From: Saccharolobus shibatae B12
GTDB lineage: Archaea; Thermoproteota; Thermoprotei_A; Sulfolobales; Sulfolobaceae
DNA: 64,000 nt
Reading direction: 5' to 3'
Assembly: GCF_019175345.1 (NCBI RefSeq)
Contig: NZ_CP077717.1
Coordinates: forward strand, 1,092,001-1,156,000
Numbering within the stretch: the stretch's first letter is position 1; each line of letters begins with the position of its first letter. The notes under the pieces were generated by a model. That model had not been told where the DNA came from. It searched no databases and saw only the letters and a program-made list of their open reading frames with translations. The position numbers were made by a program, and so were the translations under genes. This document shows, one piece after another, positions 1 through 9,886 of this stretch.

Positions 1-171
1 TTTCTTTAAATCATCAGATGACTTAGCTTCTACTTCTACTACCACATCATATTCACCATAAACTGGATCTGCTCTTACAACACCTGATACTTTTTTAGCC
101 ATATCCGCTACTTCCATTTCCTTACCAACAGTAGTAGATACGAGAATGTAGGCTCTTACAACTTCTGCCAT
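1..171 (-). CDS. Stand-alone Lrp/AsnC ligand-binding (RAM) domain protein, C-terminus cut off by window edge
   Basis: About 57 N-terminal residues are visible, starting at an ATG at 169-171. The segment has the beta-alpha-beta pattern of the Lrp/AsnC effector-binding (RAM) domain: a first strand that begins after only a few residues, then a helix, then a strand containing GEYDVVVEVEA. No helix-turn-helix precedes it, so this looks like a small stand-alone RAM protein, a type common in Sulfolobales and thought to bind amino acids or partner with Lrp regulators. A TATA-like element at 193-200 lies about 26 nt upstream of the ATG, suggesting a leaderless transcript. The effector is unknown. Confidence 0.7.
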   Translation of the reverse strand, partial: MAEVVRAYILVSTTVGKEMEVADMAKKVSGVVRADPVYGEYDVVVEVEAKSSDDLKK

Positions 172-192
172 AAAATATTAATTACGACTCAA

Positions 193-200
193 TATTTAAA
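193..200 (-). promoter_or_regulatory. TATA box of the Lrp-like gene
   Basis: Read on the minus strand this is TTTAAATA, centred about 26 nt before the ATG at 171. This is the standard archaeal spacing from TATA box to transcription start, so transcription should begin at or next to the start codon. Confidence 0.55.
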
Positions 201-203
201 GGT

Positions 204-1397
204 TTACTTTAGCAGTAATCTTTCCGAATTAAATAGCCTTGAGGATACTAACAAAATTATCAAACAGACTATCAGCACGCCCAATAGGAGAGATAATGAA
301 ATAAAAGTAGAACCGGAGACGAAGTAAAGTAATGATAGACTTAATTGCTCATAGGGTATTACCAATATTAAATTAAGAGGAAACTGTAAATTGGCAACAT
401 TTATAAAAAGGGCAGAAAAGGACGCGATTAGGCCAAAGGATAAAATGAGGAAGTTTATCACTTGCATGTTACGCATGGATCCTCCCAAAGCTAGGAGTAA
501 AATTACACTCAACGCTGCAGTTAGTAATACAGCCAATAGATAGGTAAGGACAACAATTAGAATAAATGATGTACTAAGGGATAATGGTAAACCGAACGTG
601 AATGACATTAAGGAGGAAAATAATACTACTCCTAGAATGTCACCTAATGATGAAAGAACTCCTAAGATAATAGCAATGATTACCTTAGAGAATATGAAGG
701 AGTTTATTGATATTGGTGAAGCTAATAGAGATTCTAAAGTTCTTCTCTCCTTTTCGCCAACTATCCCATCTGTGACGTAAAATATTACCGGAGTGGCACT
801 AGGGAAAAGGACTAGAGTTATTATCCTAGCTATTTCACTTAGGTTAGCTTGGGACGCTGGAGCACTTTTACCAGTTATAGTAACTACGTAATTTTTAACC
901 AATAGAGGGCTTAAAATATCACTAGGATTAATAACATGCCGTAAATTAGAGGAATTTATCAAGAATTCAGTCCTATTGTAAATTAGACTATAGGACAGAT
1001 GGTATAACGCGTTATTAACCAAATTCGAAGCTTCTTGATTAGAGGAAATTAGGGTCTTTACATACACAGAGGCTTGTCTTGAGATATTGCTAGCATTTAT
1101 ATTAAAGTCATTAGGGAATATGATCACAACATCAGGTATTATATTTCCATTCGAATCATTGTAAATTACTGTTCCCCCCTCTTGAGTGATGTAATGTGAA
1201 ACGGCTTCAACATAGGGTAAGTTTGACTGGTTATGGTTTACTATTTCGATCACAGGTGGAGATACCGCTATGGAAGCGTAAAGTATGATACCAATTAACG
1301 GTAATAATATAAAAGGAAGAATTATAGCCCCAAGTAGTAGCTTTCTATCCCTTCTTAAATCCATTATCTCTTTCTTTATCATTGTCTTCAGCATCAC
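204..1397 (-). CDS. ABC-2 type transporter permease
   Basis: A 397-residue membrane protein with one N-terminal transmembrane helix (around residues 20-45), a large predicted extracytoplasmic domain (around 45-185), then five or more helices to the C-terminus. This is the layout of ABC-2 permeases of the NatB/YhaP exporter type. The cytoplasmic motif [15 protein letters not shown] before the second helix is a hallmark of the family. It overlaps the upstream ATPase gene by 4 nt (start ATG 1397-1395), so the two form one transcription unit and presumably one exporter. The substrate (Na+, drug or lipid) cannot be read from sequence. Confidence 0.85.
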   Translation of the reverse strand: MMLKTMIKKEIMDLRRDRKLLLGAIILPFILLPLIGIILYASIAVSPPVIEIVNHNQSNLPYVEAVSHYITQEGGTVIYNDSNGNIIPDVVIIFPNDFNINASNISRQASVYVKTLISSNQEASNLVNNALYHLSYSLIYNRTEFLINSSNLRHVINPSDILSPLLVKNYVVTITGKSAPASQANLSEIARIITLVLFPSATPVIFYVTDGIVGEKERRTLESLLASPISINSFIFSKVIIAIILGVLSSLGDILGVVLFSSLMSFTFGLPLSLSTSFILIVVLTYLLAVLLTAALSVILLLALGGSMRNMQVINFLILSFGLIASFSALFINVANLQFPLNLILVIPYEQLSLSLLYFVSGSTFISLSLLLGVLIVCLIILLVSSRLFNSERLLLK

Positions 1398-2134
1398 TGA
1401 TCACCGAATACGAGTTTTATGAAAGCTTCTTCCAAATTCTTAGAATTAGTGTTTTTGACGATCTCTTCGGGCTTTCCACTAGCAATTACTCTTCCGTCGT
1501 TAATCAGAGTAATTCTATCACATAAGTATTCGACCTCTAACATATTGTGTGAAGAGAGTATTATTGTCATGTTATATCTTCTTGCCATATCTAAAATTAT
1601 ATTCCTTATCCTTACTGCAGACTCCACGTCTAGGGCTGAAGTTGGTTCATCCAGAACCGAAAGTTTAGGCATTACCATTAAGGTTCTTGCTATAATAAGC
1701 CTTCTTTTCATACCTCTACTATACTCAGCGGTCTTATCGTAAATCCTCTTACCTAAATTGGAAATCTCAACACCTAGTTTTAAGTATTTTTCCTTTAACT
1801 CCTTGTCACCTTTAGCGTATAGCTCAGCATAGAAATCTAAATTTTCGTATCCAGTTAGCTTCTCATACGGGAAAGCGTCTTCTGGCATATACGAAATGTA
1901 TCCCTTTTGTTTTGCCTCAACCGGATTAAGTCCGAAAATTTTTACATATCCTTCAAAATTTTTAATAATACCCGACAATATTCTTAGCGTCGTTGTTTTT
2001 CCGGCTCCATTGGGCCCCACTATCCCAAAAACCTCTCCGTTCTCCACATTAAATGATAACCCCTTAAGTATATCCTTATTTCCAATTCTCTTTCGCAAAT
2101 TGGTAACACTGACAGCGAATTGTTTTTCTGTCAT
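1394..2134 (-). CDS. ABC transporter ATP-binding protein (ABC-2 exporter partner)
   Basis: A single ABC ATPase domain of 246 residues. It shows Walker [10 protein letters not shown], a Q-loop region with [10 protein letters not shown], the signature YSRGMKRRL (an S-R-G variant of LSGGQ), Walker [13 protein letters not shown] and the switch histidine in SSHNM. I chose the ATG at 2134 because the protein then starts directly before the first beta strand. The longer ORF from 2245 adds 37 residues unlike this family and overlaps the divergent gene at 2190. It drives the permease encoded just downstream. Confidence 0.88.
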   Translation of the reverse strand: MTEKQFAVSVTNLRKRIGNKDILKGLSFNVENGEVFGIVGPNGAGKTTTLRILSGIIKNFEGYVKIFGLNPVEAKQKGYISYMPEDAFPYEKLTGYENLDFYAELYAKGDKELKEKYLKLGVEISNLGKRIYDKTAEYSRGMKRRLIIARTLMVMPKLSVLDEPTSALDVESAVRIRNIILDMARRYNMTIILSSHNMLEVEYLCDRITLINDGRVIASGKPEEIVKNTNSKNLEEAFIKLVFGDQ

Positions 2135-2159
2135 ACTTATGCTATTATGGCTAAGGAAC

Positions 2160-2168
2160 TTATTATAT
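2160..2168 (+). promoter_or_regulatory. TATA box upstream of the 2190 gene
   Basis: TTATTATAT is centred 26 nt before the ATG at 2190. It lies in the 55-bp divergent gap between the ABC ATPase and the hypothetical gene. The spacing supports a leaderless start at 2190 and therefore the shorter reading of this ORF. Confidence 0.5.
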
Positions 2169-2189
2169 GCTTTCGAGATAGTATATAAA

Positions 2190-2873
2190 ATGATTGGCAC
2201 AGTAAAGGACAGAACATTAGAGGCTTTGCTCAAATATGGCGACAAGGCTAAATATGTCTTAAAGGCTATAATAGAAATTACTGAGGAGAATGAAAATAGG
2301 GAGCTTGGAGACTTCAGCTACAAGCAATTAGTTGAAAAACTAGGGGAATTGGGAGTTAACTATGACCCTAGAATGATATTGAGAGCGTTGGAGAAGGATT
2401 TCGGCATAATCGAGACCACTTATAAGTCTGCTAATCAACATTGGTGGAAATTCATAGACATTGAGCAGACTAAGCTAGCGCTTAATGGTGAAATCGATAA
2501 CAGCGAGGAAGATCCTGAAATTTCTCTTATAATTATTCAATATAATAGCTTAAACCCAAAGGAAGTAGAGAGAAAATTACTATTCTTATTAAAGAAACCT
2601 AAACTACTTGACTTAGATAAGAAAAATTTTATGAAATTTTCATTTGAGATTTTACCGTTAATAGTCAAATTGTATTATAAGGCTTCTCAACATGAAGAGA
2701 CCTTTGAGATTGCTGAAAAGTTGAAAAAAATTATAAATTTAGCTAAGAGAATAAGCTCTAGAATTAATAATGAAAAAGGTGACAATAAGGGACTTCATAA
2801 AGAAGAAATCAACGAAGGAGAAAATTACAATGTTAACAGCATACGATTACCCAACGGCGAAGATAATATCTAA
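2190..2873 (+). CDS. Conserved-looking hypothetical protein, overlaps panB
   Basis: A 227-residue soluble protein. The first 90 residues resemble a small helical or winged-helix-like unit ([29 protein letters not shown]), followed by a helical region and a charged, low-complexity tail rich in Asn, Glu and Lys. The ATG at 2190 is favoured by a correctly placed TATA box; the open frame to 1896 is antisense to the ABC ATPase. Its last 104 nt overlap the start of panB in another frame, an unusually long overlap, so the tail may be an extension gained by loss of an earlier stop. Function unknown. Confidence 0.65.
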   Translation: MIGTVKDRTLEALLKYGDKAKYVLKAIIEITEENENRELGDFSYKQLVEKLGELGVNYDPRMILRALEKDFGIIETTYKSANQHWWKFIDIEQTKLALNGEIDNSEEDPEISLIIIQYNSLNPKEVERKLLFLLKKPKLLDLDKKNFMKFSFEILPLIVKLYYKASQHEETFEIAEKLKKIINLAKRISSRINNEKGDNKGLHKEEINEGENYNVNSIRLPNGEDNI

Positions 2874-3573
2874 TACTGGACTGGACTCCATACTTGTAGG
2901 AGACTCCCTAGGAATGGTTGTACTAGGATATGCAAATACGCTCAACGTAACCATGAGAGACATGATCTCCCACACAAGAGCAGTAGCGAGAGCAAATCCA
3001 CCTCAGTTAATAGTTGCAGATATGCCCTTTTTAAGTTATGAGATAGACACAAAAAGTGCAGTAAAGAATGCAGGACTTTTAGTAAAGGCTGGTAGTGACG
3101 CGATAAAACTAGAAGGTGGGGAGGAAATGAAAGACACTGTTAAAGCAATTGTAAAGGCTGGAATACCTGTTATGGGGCATATTGGTTTAACTCCTCAAAG
3201 GTTTCTAAGACTAGGAGGATTTAGAACCATCGGAAAAACTAAACAAGAAGAGGAGCAATTGATAAAGGATAGTTTAGAACTAGAAGATGCGGGAGTATTT
3301 TCATTAGTTATAGAAAATACTTACGTGGATATAGCTAAAAGAATTACGGAAAAGTTGAACATACCTACAATCTGTATAGGGGCTGGTCCATATTGTGATG
3401 GTCAAGTATTAGTGATAAACGACTTACTAGGGCTATCTGAGTTTACTCCTTACTTCGCTAAATCATATGTAAATCTGAAAGAAATCATTTCTAACGCAAT
3501 AAATCAGTACATAGTTGACGTGAAGAATAATAGGTTCCCTGAAAAACAGCATTATAAGGAAAGAGAAAGTTGA
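2770..3573 (+). CDS. panB: 3-methyl-2-oxobutanoate hydroxymethyltransferase
   Basis: Ketopantoate hydroxymethyltransferase of 267 residues, normal for the family. It transfers a hydroxymethyl group from methylene-tetrahydrofolate (or the archaeal C1 carrier) to 2-oxoisovalerate, the first step towards pantoate and coenzyme A. The TAYDYPTA and VGDSLGMV motifs carry the substrate and metal ligands, and GHIGLTPQ and the GAGP loop follow. The start at 2770 gives the usual N-terminus ([10 protein letters not shown]). It begins inside the preceding gene and meets the next gene tail-to-tail with a 22-bp overlap. Together with the two following minus-strand genes it forms a CoA biosynthesis cluster. 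Confidence 0.96.
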   Translation: MKKVTIRDFIKKKSTKEKITMLTAYDYPTAKIISNTGLDSILVGDSLGMVVLGYANTLNVTMRDMISHTRAVARANPPQLIVADMPFLSYEIDTKSAVKNAGLLVKAGSDAIKLEGGEEMKDTVKAIVKAGIPVMGHIGLTPQRFLRLGGFRTIGKTKQEEEQLIKDSLELEDAGVFSLVIENTYVDIAKRITEKLNIPTICIGAGPYCDGQVLVINDLLGLSEFTPYFAKSYVNLKEIISNAINQYIVDVKNNRFPEKQHYKERES

Positions 3574-4352
3574 GTTAATCTGTTAGCTATGAATTTCAGC
3601 GATTCAGCTAGAACATTTTTATTATCATAGTTTAAGACTATTTGTTCTAACTCTTCTTTATTCTTAGACTTCAACTCTTTCACCTTCTCTACTAGCCTGG
3701 GAACAGCCCTAATTATATTGTCCACTATAGTTATTGTGGCAGACCTAGAAGTTCTCGATAATGGATTGATATCTATTGCTATAACTTTCTTACCCATTTT
3801 GACTAATGCCTCTGTTCTATCTCCATCTTCTAAACCCAATAATACTACATCAGCTATGTAAATACCTTTTGGACTTACTCTTCTTCTTTGACTAAATAAT
3901 TCAGGTATTACCGTCGAAGCATCATCACCTACTCCTAAAACTTCCTTTGCATTTGCCTTATAAAGCACTTCAGCTATTGCTTTTTCTCTTCTTTCATCCC
4001 TATAGAATAAATTAACTTCGAGCTTGGCATTTGTCTCCTCTGCTAATGTAACTAGACCTTCTGGTACTAATGCAGCCATATTTCCATTTATGGAAATAAC
4101 TGGTGTCTTAGCCAAGAGTAGGGTAGCTGCTGCAGCTTCTATAGCCTTTTCAGCGAAATCCTGAGTCTTCTCTCCTATTAGGTAGTCGAAACATTCTCCT
4201 CTTCCATGTGCTATTAACCCTTGAGGAACAAGAATACTTTTTTCCATAGCTTCAATCAGTTTTTCCCTAATTAGCAGGGATTCTTTTCTAGGGTGATTTT
4301 CTGGTATTATGTCACGTATGCTCCACGACTTGCTATCTTGTGCTTTATCCAT
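3552..4352 (-). CDS. 4-phosphopantoate--beta-alanine ligase (archaeal phosphopantothenate synthetase)
   Basis: A 266-residue DUF137-family enzyme that joins 4-phosphopantoate and beta-alanine using ATP. Archaea use this instead of bacterial PanC followed by pantothenate kinase. Recognisable segments include [47 protein letters not shown] and the Asp-rich VGVGDDAS-like turn. The start lies 46 nt inside the upstream pantoate kinase gene, so the two are surely co-transcribed and perhaps translationally coupled, fitting consecutive steps of one pathway. The 3' end overlaps panB by 22 bp. Confidence 0.93.
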   Translation of the reverse strand: MDKAQDSKSWSIRDIIPENHPRKESLLIREKLIEAMEKSILVPQGLIAHGRGECFDYLIGEKTQDFAEKAIEAAAATLLLAKTPVISINGNMAALVPEGLVTLAEETNAKLEVNLFYRDERREKAIAEVLYKANAKEVLGVGDDASTVIPELFSQRRRVSPKGIYIADVVLLGLEDGDRTEALVKMGKKVIAIDINPLSRTSRSATITIVDNIIRAVPRLVEKVKELKSKNKEELEQIVLNYDNKNVLAESLKFIANRLTQLSLSL

Positions 4353-5056
4353 ACTCCATACTCTGGATCAAAGATTTTAACAATTATCCCCTTCTTCCTA
4401 TATGAAAAAGGATATTCTGAGTTGAAACCCAAACTGCTTGTAAACCTTTGCGCAACCTCGATAAATTTTAACGGAGACGGATTTTTGAGAAATTCGTCTA
4501 TGAGCTTAAGGGCTATTTCTGACCTCTTTATAATACTCTTAGTTGGAAGCTGGCTAATAGGTTGAGAGAAGATTGGATATTGTGACCAATCCATATTTAT
4601 TACCTCAACCTCACCATAACCCAACCCTCCTGCCTTCTTCCTATGAACTAAACCCCCACCATAATATTGCGCTATCACATCCCCTAATCCATTTCCGGCT
4701 ATGACATCACTTAAATGGGCTGCATTAACTGCGTCTTTCTCGCTTATTGGAGTTAATTCCTTAACTCCTAGGGCATATGCTAAGCTTATAGCTCCACTTA
4801 AACCATAACCGTAACCTAATGGTACTTCAGAATATATAGATAACCTATATTCTCCTAATTTTTTCTTTAATATTTCATAATTGGGAAGTTTTATCTCTAT
4901 CCCATTAAATTCTATCCCACTACCGCCCCTGATTTCAGCAGTTATATAAGGTTCCAATGTTAAGGCCAGCCCTACAGATCCAGATTCCATCAAATTCTCT
5001 CTATCTACTACTGGGTACCATATAGCAGAAATAGAAATTGGTACCTTAATCTCCAC
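4307..5056 (-). CDS. Pantoate kinase (GHMP kinase family)
   Basis: A 249-residue archaeal GHMP kinase that phosphorylates pantoate, supplying the substrate of the next gene's product. The glycine-rich ATP loop is seen in [22 protein letters not shown] (around residues 77-98), where GYGLSG stands for the usual [20 protein letters not shown] follows. Residues to the C-terminus match the family pattern of a short C-lobe. Together with panB and the ligase it covers the archaeal CoA route except ketopantoate reductase. Confidence 0.9.
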   Translation of the reverse strand: MEIKVPISISAIWYPVVDRENLMESGSVGLALTLEPYITAEIRGGSGIEFNGIEIKLPNYEILKKKLGEYRLSIYSEVPLGYGYGLSGAISLAYALGVKELTPISEKDAVNAAHLSDVIAGNGLGDVIAQYYGGGLVHRKKAGGLGYGEVEVINMDWSQYPIFSQPISQLPTKSIIKRSEIALKLIDEFLKNPSPLKFIEVAQRFTSSLGFNSEYPFSYRKKGIIVKIFDPEYGVWIKHKIASRGAYVT

Positions 5057-5104
5057 ACCTAAAACTATAAAAATTGTTACTAATAATTTTTACTTAGAGC
5101 AGTT

Positions 5105-7360
5105 GTGATTTTAGACGCATCAATATTTAGCAGAGCTGTAATAGGAGGCTTAGATGTAAAAAAGATCGAAATTAACGATAAAAATGAATTAGTAGTTGGT
5201 AGATTAACCGGTTTATATGGTAACGTATTAAAATATGCTAATCCGAAAATAATACGTGCTCCGGATAGATTTAATGACGGAAGTATATTTAGGGAAGTTG
5301 AAGGAAGGAATATATATAAAATATTCGAAGTACCTGCAGGGGTAACTTTCGATAAACTGATAGATGAACTTTCCAAGAATAATTATTACCCTGCTATCTT
5401 TCCACTATATTTAAAAGGTACTATTGGAGGATTTACTGTATTAAATGGTTCAGGGTTTGGTAGTTATAAGTTCGGATTTGTAAAAGGTAAAAAGACTATA
5501 AATGAGCTAATTGATTATAAGGTAGTAAGAATTCTTGCGGTAAAATATCCAGAGCTGTTAGAAACTGAAGGCGAAAATAAGTTTGCTTGGTCAGCTCTAA
5601 TATACAAGGATACTATAAAGTATTATATACCCTCGTTCTACAATAAAATAATCAATGAAAATTTTAAATCAATACCAACCAATAATTTGATAAAAAGTAT
5701 AAATATAGAGATATCTAGTATATTCAAGAGAAATTACATACCAATAATACTGATGACTAATTACGAAAAAAATACGGACTTTAATTTCGATTTTAAAATG
5801 GGATATGTAATCAATTACAACTCACCAAAGAGATATAAAGTTCTGATAGGAAGTCTAGAGGAAACCAGATTACCAGAACTCTTTGAATATCTAAGAAAGA
5901 ATCCAGATGTATTACCATTCCCCTATCTGAAAGAGTATGAAGAATTTCATAAGGATATACTAAGAAACTTTAAAAAATATGAAATAAAAGTAAGATCTAA
6001 GAGAATAAATAAAAACATGATAATCGAGGCGTCGAAGTGTATAAATTGCTCATTATGTTTAGATAGTTGCCTTGCGTACAACACTACAAATAATATCCTT
6101 TATTCACCTTTAGGTAGATTTGATAGATTGTTAACAGGTGAAGGAAATTTTGAATTCTGTTTTGGATGCGCTTCTTGTCAAGAGGCTTGCCCAGTAGGAA
6201 TAAATATTTCCAATCTAATGGAAATATTACCACAATTTAATGAAAATAAGGAAACAGTAGAATTAGAAACAACAGATGTACCAAGGACTATCTACGAATT
6301 GGAAAAAAGCTTAAACACTAGATATAGAAATAGACCAGTCTTCTTATTATTTGTAGGATGTACAGCAAAGTATGATCCATTGGGATTAGAAGGATTTCTA
6401 AATTACCTCCTATTTAGCGGAGATAAATTACCTCAAGAGCTGTCTCCCAGAGTAAAACTAGTTACTGGAATTTGTTGTGGTTTTAACGATTACCTAGCGG
6501 GGAATCTAAAAGACGTGAAAAATAGTGTTGAGAAGATAAATCGGTTAAGAATTGAACAAAATGCCGCTGGTATCTATTTTCTATGCCCAGAGGGATTGTA
6601 TGTTTATAATAAGTTCAGTGAACAGAAGGGAATATTTGCGTATGAAGTTATTAAAAATGAACTAAAGGAGAAAGAAGCACATTTGGGATGCTGGGCTAAG
6701 AAGCTAGGATACACTTCACGATATAATGAATGTGCAGGGTTGTTCTTGACATCTTATAAAGGCAATCCACTTAAGGCTACTAAAAAAGGTTTCTTGACCG
6801 TATGTCCATTTTCTACGTGGAAGTTTGGAACAATATCAGTGTATAGTTTATTCCTAGAAAAGAAAGAGGTAAAGGAACTTGAGGAAGAAAAAGTCATGAT
6901 AAATGAGAATGTAATATTTGATTTGTTAGTGAGGGCCATTGCAGATGGTTTAATAGCTTCTAAGGATGAAGTCGCCGAGAAAGTAGTCATGTGGAGTTTA
7001 GGAGGTAGCCAATACTTCTTATTGTTGACTATTCCAATTTTCTCTAAATATATAAGCAGTGAGCTCATACGTAAACTATCCTCTGACTCCAGAGTAAAGG
7101 AATTTTTATCTAAACTATCACAAGATACACATCTGCTAAACCAGAAAATTTCCACATATAAGGATTATCTTTCGAGCTATAATTTTAACAATGAAATAAA
7201 CGCCCTACTAGAAGAAATAGCAAAATCAAATAAACTAGATTATTCTGTAAAAGATTTAGTTAACACTAATGAATTTTTAAATGCATTAAAAGAAGCCTTA
7301 AGAAGATCTATAAACGAAAACTTAATCGTAAGTGTGATAAATAATATTATTTACTTATAA
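5105..7360 (+). CDS. Large Fe-S oxidoreductase: reduced FAD-oxidase-like domain, two 4Fe-4S clusters and CCG-type domain
   Basis: A 751-residue protein with a GTG start. Residues about 75-150 resemble the second half of a GlcD-type FAD_binding_4 domain (VPAGVTFDKLIDEL, then GTIGGFTVLNGSGFGSYKFG), but the usual first half with the pyrophosphate loop is shortened. Around residues 312-370 lie two ferredoxin motifs (CINCSLCLDSC and CFGCASCQEACP). Beyond these is a region with VGCTAKYDP and a CCG triplet (GICCGF), like heterodisulfide reductase or lactate-utilisation proteins. The last 150 residues are unlike anything I recognise. It is probably a membrane-peripheral redox enzyme related to D-lactate or glycolate dehydrogenases; the substrate is uncertain. 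Confidence 0.75.
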   Translation: MILDASIFSRAVIGGLDVKKIEINDKNELVVGRLTGLYGNVLKYANPKIIRAPDRFNDGSIFREVEGRNIYKIFEVPAGVTFDKLIDELSKNNYYPAIFPLYLKGTIGGFTVLNGSGFGSYKFGFVKGKKTINELIDYKVVRILAVKYPELLETEGENKFAWSALIYKDTIKYYIPSFYNKIINENFKSIPTNNLIKSINIEISSIFKRNYIPIILMTNYEKNTDFNFDFKMGYVINYNSPKRYKVLIGSLEETRLPELFEYLRKNPDVLPFPYLKEYEEFHKDILRNFKKYEIKVRSKRINKNMIIEASKCINCSLCLDSCLAYNTTNNILYSPLGRFDRLLTGEGNFEFCFGCASCQEACPVGINISNLMEILPQFNENKETVELETTDVPRTIYELEKSLNTRYRNRPVFLLFVGCTAKYDPLGLEGFLNYLLFSGDKLPQELSPRVKLVTGICCGFNDYLAGNLKDVKNSVEKINRLRIEQNAAGIYFLCPEGLYVYNKFSEQKGIFAYEVIKNELKEKEAHLGCWAKKLGYTSRYNECAGLFLTSYKGNPLKATKKGFLTVCPFSTWKFGTISVYSLFLEKKEVKELEEEKVMINENVIFDLLVRAIADGLIASKDEVAEKVVMWSLGGSQYFLLLTIPIFSKYISSELIRKLSSDSRVKEFLSKLSQDTHLLNQKISTYKDYLSSYNFNNEINALLEEIAKSNKLDYSVKDLVNTNEFLNALKEALRRSINENLIVSVINNIIYL

Positions 7361-7806
7361 TCAACAATAAAATATCGTTTCTTATCGTAGTCGAAATATA
7401 TTAAACCATTTCTTCTCATGAATCTAAATAGCGGAACAAGCCTTTTAGGAAGCTTATCATCCAAATCTTGCTCATTTATAGTTTGAGAAAAGTAGAAGTT
7501 GAGAAGTTCTATTGTATCTCTGAATGTTATAAGTTTTCTCGAGCTATCTAGCTCAACTACATAGTAATTTCTGCTTATGTTTCCAATACTGTCATCGAGA
7601 ATAACATAGGCTGATGAAAGAATTTGTTCACATAAACTCACGTTTTGCTGAACTCCTCTTTCTTTACTCTTAATTAGATATTGTAGAAGCTTCTCTATCT
7701 CATTTAATTTGTTTAGAACTTCATTGTTTTCCTTCCTAATCGCTGTACCTTGCCTTATATCACGTTGATTATTGAATATTAAATCTATTATCTCGTCTTC
7801 ACTCAT
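7351..7806 (-). CDS. Hypothetical protein with coiled-coil and possible winged-helix end
   Basis: A 151-residue soluble protein that I do not recognise. The N-terminal 55 residues contain a likely short coiled coil (NEVLNKLNEIEKLLQYLI). The C-terminal 60 residues (RLVPLFRFMRRNGLIYFDYDKKRYFIVDY) have the helix followed by a two-strand wing seen in winged-helix proteins, although no recognition helix is clear. It overlaps the upstream convergent gene by 10 bp and is divergent from the molybdopterin gene. A regulatory role is possible but not shown. Confidence 0.6.
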   Translation of the reverse strand: MSEDEIIDLIFNNQRDIRQGTAIRKENNEVLNKLNEIEKLLQYLIKSKERGVQQNVSLCEQILSSAYVILDDSIGNISRNYYVVELDSSRKLITFRDTIELLNFYFSQTINEQDLDDKLPKRLVPLFRFMRRNGLIYFDYDKKRYFIVDYK

Positions 7807-7842
7807 ACTAACTAAGGATTAAAAAATAATAATGGTGAGTGT

Positions 7843-8538
7843 ATGAAAAAAGTGAAACTTCTCTATTTTGCATTCATTAAAGATATAACCCATAAATCGA
7901 ATGAAGTATTGGAAACTGAGTGTGAGGACGTTGACTGCCTCATTGAACAACTAGGTAAAATGTACGGAAATGAATTAGTAAACTTCTTGAAAAATGGAAT
8001 AAACGGGATAAAAGTTTCAATTTTGGTAAATGGTTCAGCATCAACTAAGAATATTAAAGAAGGAGATGAGGTAGCACTATTACCACCACCTTCTGGTGGA
8101 GATTTAATTATAGGGAAAAGGTTTGACTTACTTGAGGAAATTAGAAAATTCAGAGAAAAAGCCCCTCCGGAAGCAGGCTCTTTAGTTGTTTATGTAGGTT
8201 TTGTTAAGGGTATAGTAGACAATCACAAAGTCTTAGAACTGAGATACGAAGCTTATGAAGAGTACACTAGGAAGAGGTTTCTAGAAATAAAAGAAGAAAT
8301 GAAGAGGAAATATAGTGACTTGATTGACCTTGAGATAATACATGTAATAGAGTCCATGAAACCTGGAGAGAATGTCTTACTTATAATGGCCCTAGGCAAG
8401 GGAAGAAAAGATGCCATAGATGCGGTGAAAGAAACATTGGAATTGGTTAAACATAGCACTGGAATTTGGAAATTGGAAATAAGAGATGATGGAGAATATT
8501 GGGTAGTAGCTGGAAATACGAGAGTGAAAAAGCAATGA
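7843..8538 (+). CDS. MoaD-MoaE fusion: molybdopterin synthase small and large subunits in one chain
   Basis: A 231-residue fusion. Residues 1-85 are a ubiquitin-like MoaD domain ending in the diglycine of PPPSGG. Residues about 86-231 are MoaE, with the [11 protein letters not shown] segment, the [10 protein letters not shown] strand and a Lys-rich active-site region. Together they would put the dithiolene sulfurs on precursor Z in molybdenum or tungsten cofactor synthesis. MoaD normally needs a free C-terminal glycine to carry its thiocarboxylate, and here the GG is followed directly by MoaE. Cleavage after GG, as known for JAMM proteases in haloarchaea, would be required. GGTGAG just before the ATG is a possible Shine-Dalgarno. 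Confidence 0.92.
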   Translation: MKKVKLLYFAFIKDITHKSNEVLETECEDVDCLIEQLGKMYGNELVNFLKNGINGIKVSILVNGSASTKNIKEGDEVALLPPPSGGDLIIGKRFDLLEEIRKFREKAPPEAGSLVVYVGFVKGIVDNHKVLELRYEAYEEYTRKRFLEIKEEMKRKYSDLIDLEIIHVIESMKPGENVLLIMALGKGRKDAIDAVKETLELVKHSTGIWKLEIRDDGEYWVVAGNTRVKKQ

Positions 8539-9869
8539 TTAAACCAGTTGGAATGACCGTAGCTGGATTAGATACTGGTAATGGAGCCGGAGGAGAGACT
8601 GATCTAAGAGTTTTTGAAGTATTAGGAATTCACGGAGTTTTTGCAATTACTGCAATAACAGCTCAAAGTACAAGAGGTATAAAAGATATTAATGTTGTTA
8701 GCTCTGAATTCCTTAAAAAACAGATAGAAACATTACTTGATGACTTCAATGTCGAAGCTGTTAAGATGGGAATGATATATACAAAAGGACAGTTTCAAGT
8801 TGTGAATGAATTATTACACGATTCTTTTTTAGTAGTAGACCCAGTACTGTACGCAAAGGATGGAACTCCACTAATAAAAGACGTTGAAGATTACAAGAAG
8901 ATAATTTTACCCATTGCCAAGGTAATAACACCAAACATAATAGAAGCATCTGCAATTAGCGGTATTAAGGTAGAAAAGGAAAGTGATCTAGTTATTGTAT
9001 GTAAAAAGATAAGGGAGACTTACAATATTGCTCACGTAATAATTAAGGGAGGCCATAGTAAGGGAGATTTTAGCTTCGATTACATGTGTAATGAAGAGGG
9101 AGTATATAAGATAGGTTATCACAAGATACAAGCGAAAGACACACATGGTACCGGCAGCGTATTTGCAACTGCGTTTACTGCAGAATATATAAAGACAAAG
9201 GATGTAAAATTGGCCTTTAGGAAAGCAAGAGATTTTGTTCAATCCTCAATAGAATATGGACTTAATATAGGGAAAGGTGTAGGACCAGTTAACGTAAGTG
9301 CTGAGATTATGAAGAAGTCTATGAAATATGAAGTAGTTGAGGAGATGAGAAGATTTGCAGACTTTGTTGAAAATAACGAGAAATTCTGGATTTTAATACC
9401 CGAAGTACAATCGAATCTAGCACACAGTATAAAACCAGAATACGTTAGGGATCTAAACGACATTTCTACATTTAGAGGTAGAATAATAAGGAGGTGGGAT
9501 AGAAAGGTAATTGTTGGCCATCCCGTCGTGTTTGGAAATCCGACCCATACAGCCAGAATGTTATTATCAATTATTCTTAAGGGAATGGATAGTACTTGCT
9601 TAATGAACATTAGATACGACGATAAGATAGTTGAGAGTTTTAAGGGAATTGGTTATGAAACTGTTGAGATTAATAGGGAATTGGAACCTAGCCATGGTGA
9701 AGGAAAGACGATGCAGTGGATTATTGAGTATATAAGTAGTGAATACGGTAGGATACCTAATGTAATTTACGATAAAGGTACCAAGGGAAAGGAGGCAATG
9801 ATTAGATTTTGGACAAAAAATATGGAGGAAATGATAGAAGCTTTAGATAACTTATTAAAAATGCTGTAG
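8535..9869 (+). CDS. ThiD-ThiN bifunctional protein: HMP-P kinase and thiamine-phosphate synthase
   Basis: A 444-residue fusion. Residues about 1-265 form a ribokinase-fold ThiD ([19 protein letters not shown] near the N-terminus, AITAQST, and [12 protein letters not shown] as the anion-hole motif), which phosphorylates HMP-P. Residues about 275-444 are ThiN, the archaeal thiamine-phosphate synthase that couples HMP-PP with the thiazole phosphate ([26 protein letters not shown]). The ATG at 8535 overlaps the MoaD-MoaE stop as ATGA, which rules out the longer open frame from 8499. Thiamine and molybdopterin steps are thus translated from one message. Confidence 0.93.
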   Translation: MIKPVGMTVAGLDTGNGAGGETDLRVFEVLGIHGVFAITAITAQSTRGIKDINVVSSEFLKKQIETLLDDFNVEAVKMGMIYTKGQFQVVNELLHDSFLVVDPVLYAKDGTPLIKDVEDYKKIILPIAKVITPNIIEASAISGIKVEKESDLVIVCKKIRETYNIAHVIIKGGHSKGDFSFDYMCNEEGVYKIGYHKIQAKDTHGTGSVFATAFTAEYIKTKDVKLAFRKARDFVQSSIEYGLNIGKGVGPVNVSAEIMKKSMKYEVVEEMRRFADFVENNEKFWILIPEVQSNLAHSIKPEYVRDLNDISTFRGRIIRRWDRKVIVGHPVVFGNPTHTARMLLSIILKGMDSTCLMNIRYDDKIVESFKGIGYETVEINRELEPSHGEGKTMQWIIEYISSEYGRIPNVIYDKGTKGKEAMIRFWTKNMEEMIEALDNLLKML

Positions 9870-9886
9870 CTTCATTTTAACTTAAG

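Noticed and set aside
1896-2189. Long N-terminal extension of the 2190 gene
   Set aside because: The extension is antisense to the conserved ABC ATPase core, and a TATA box sits 26 nt before the ATG at 2190.
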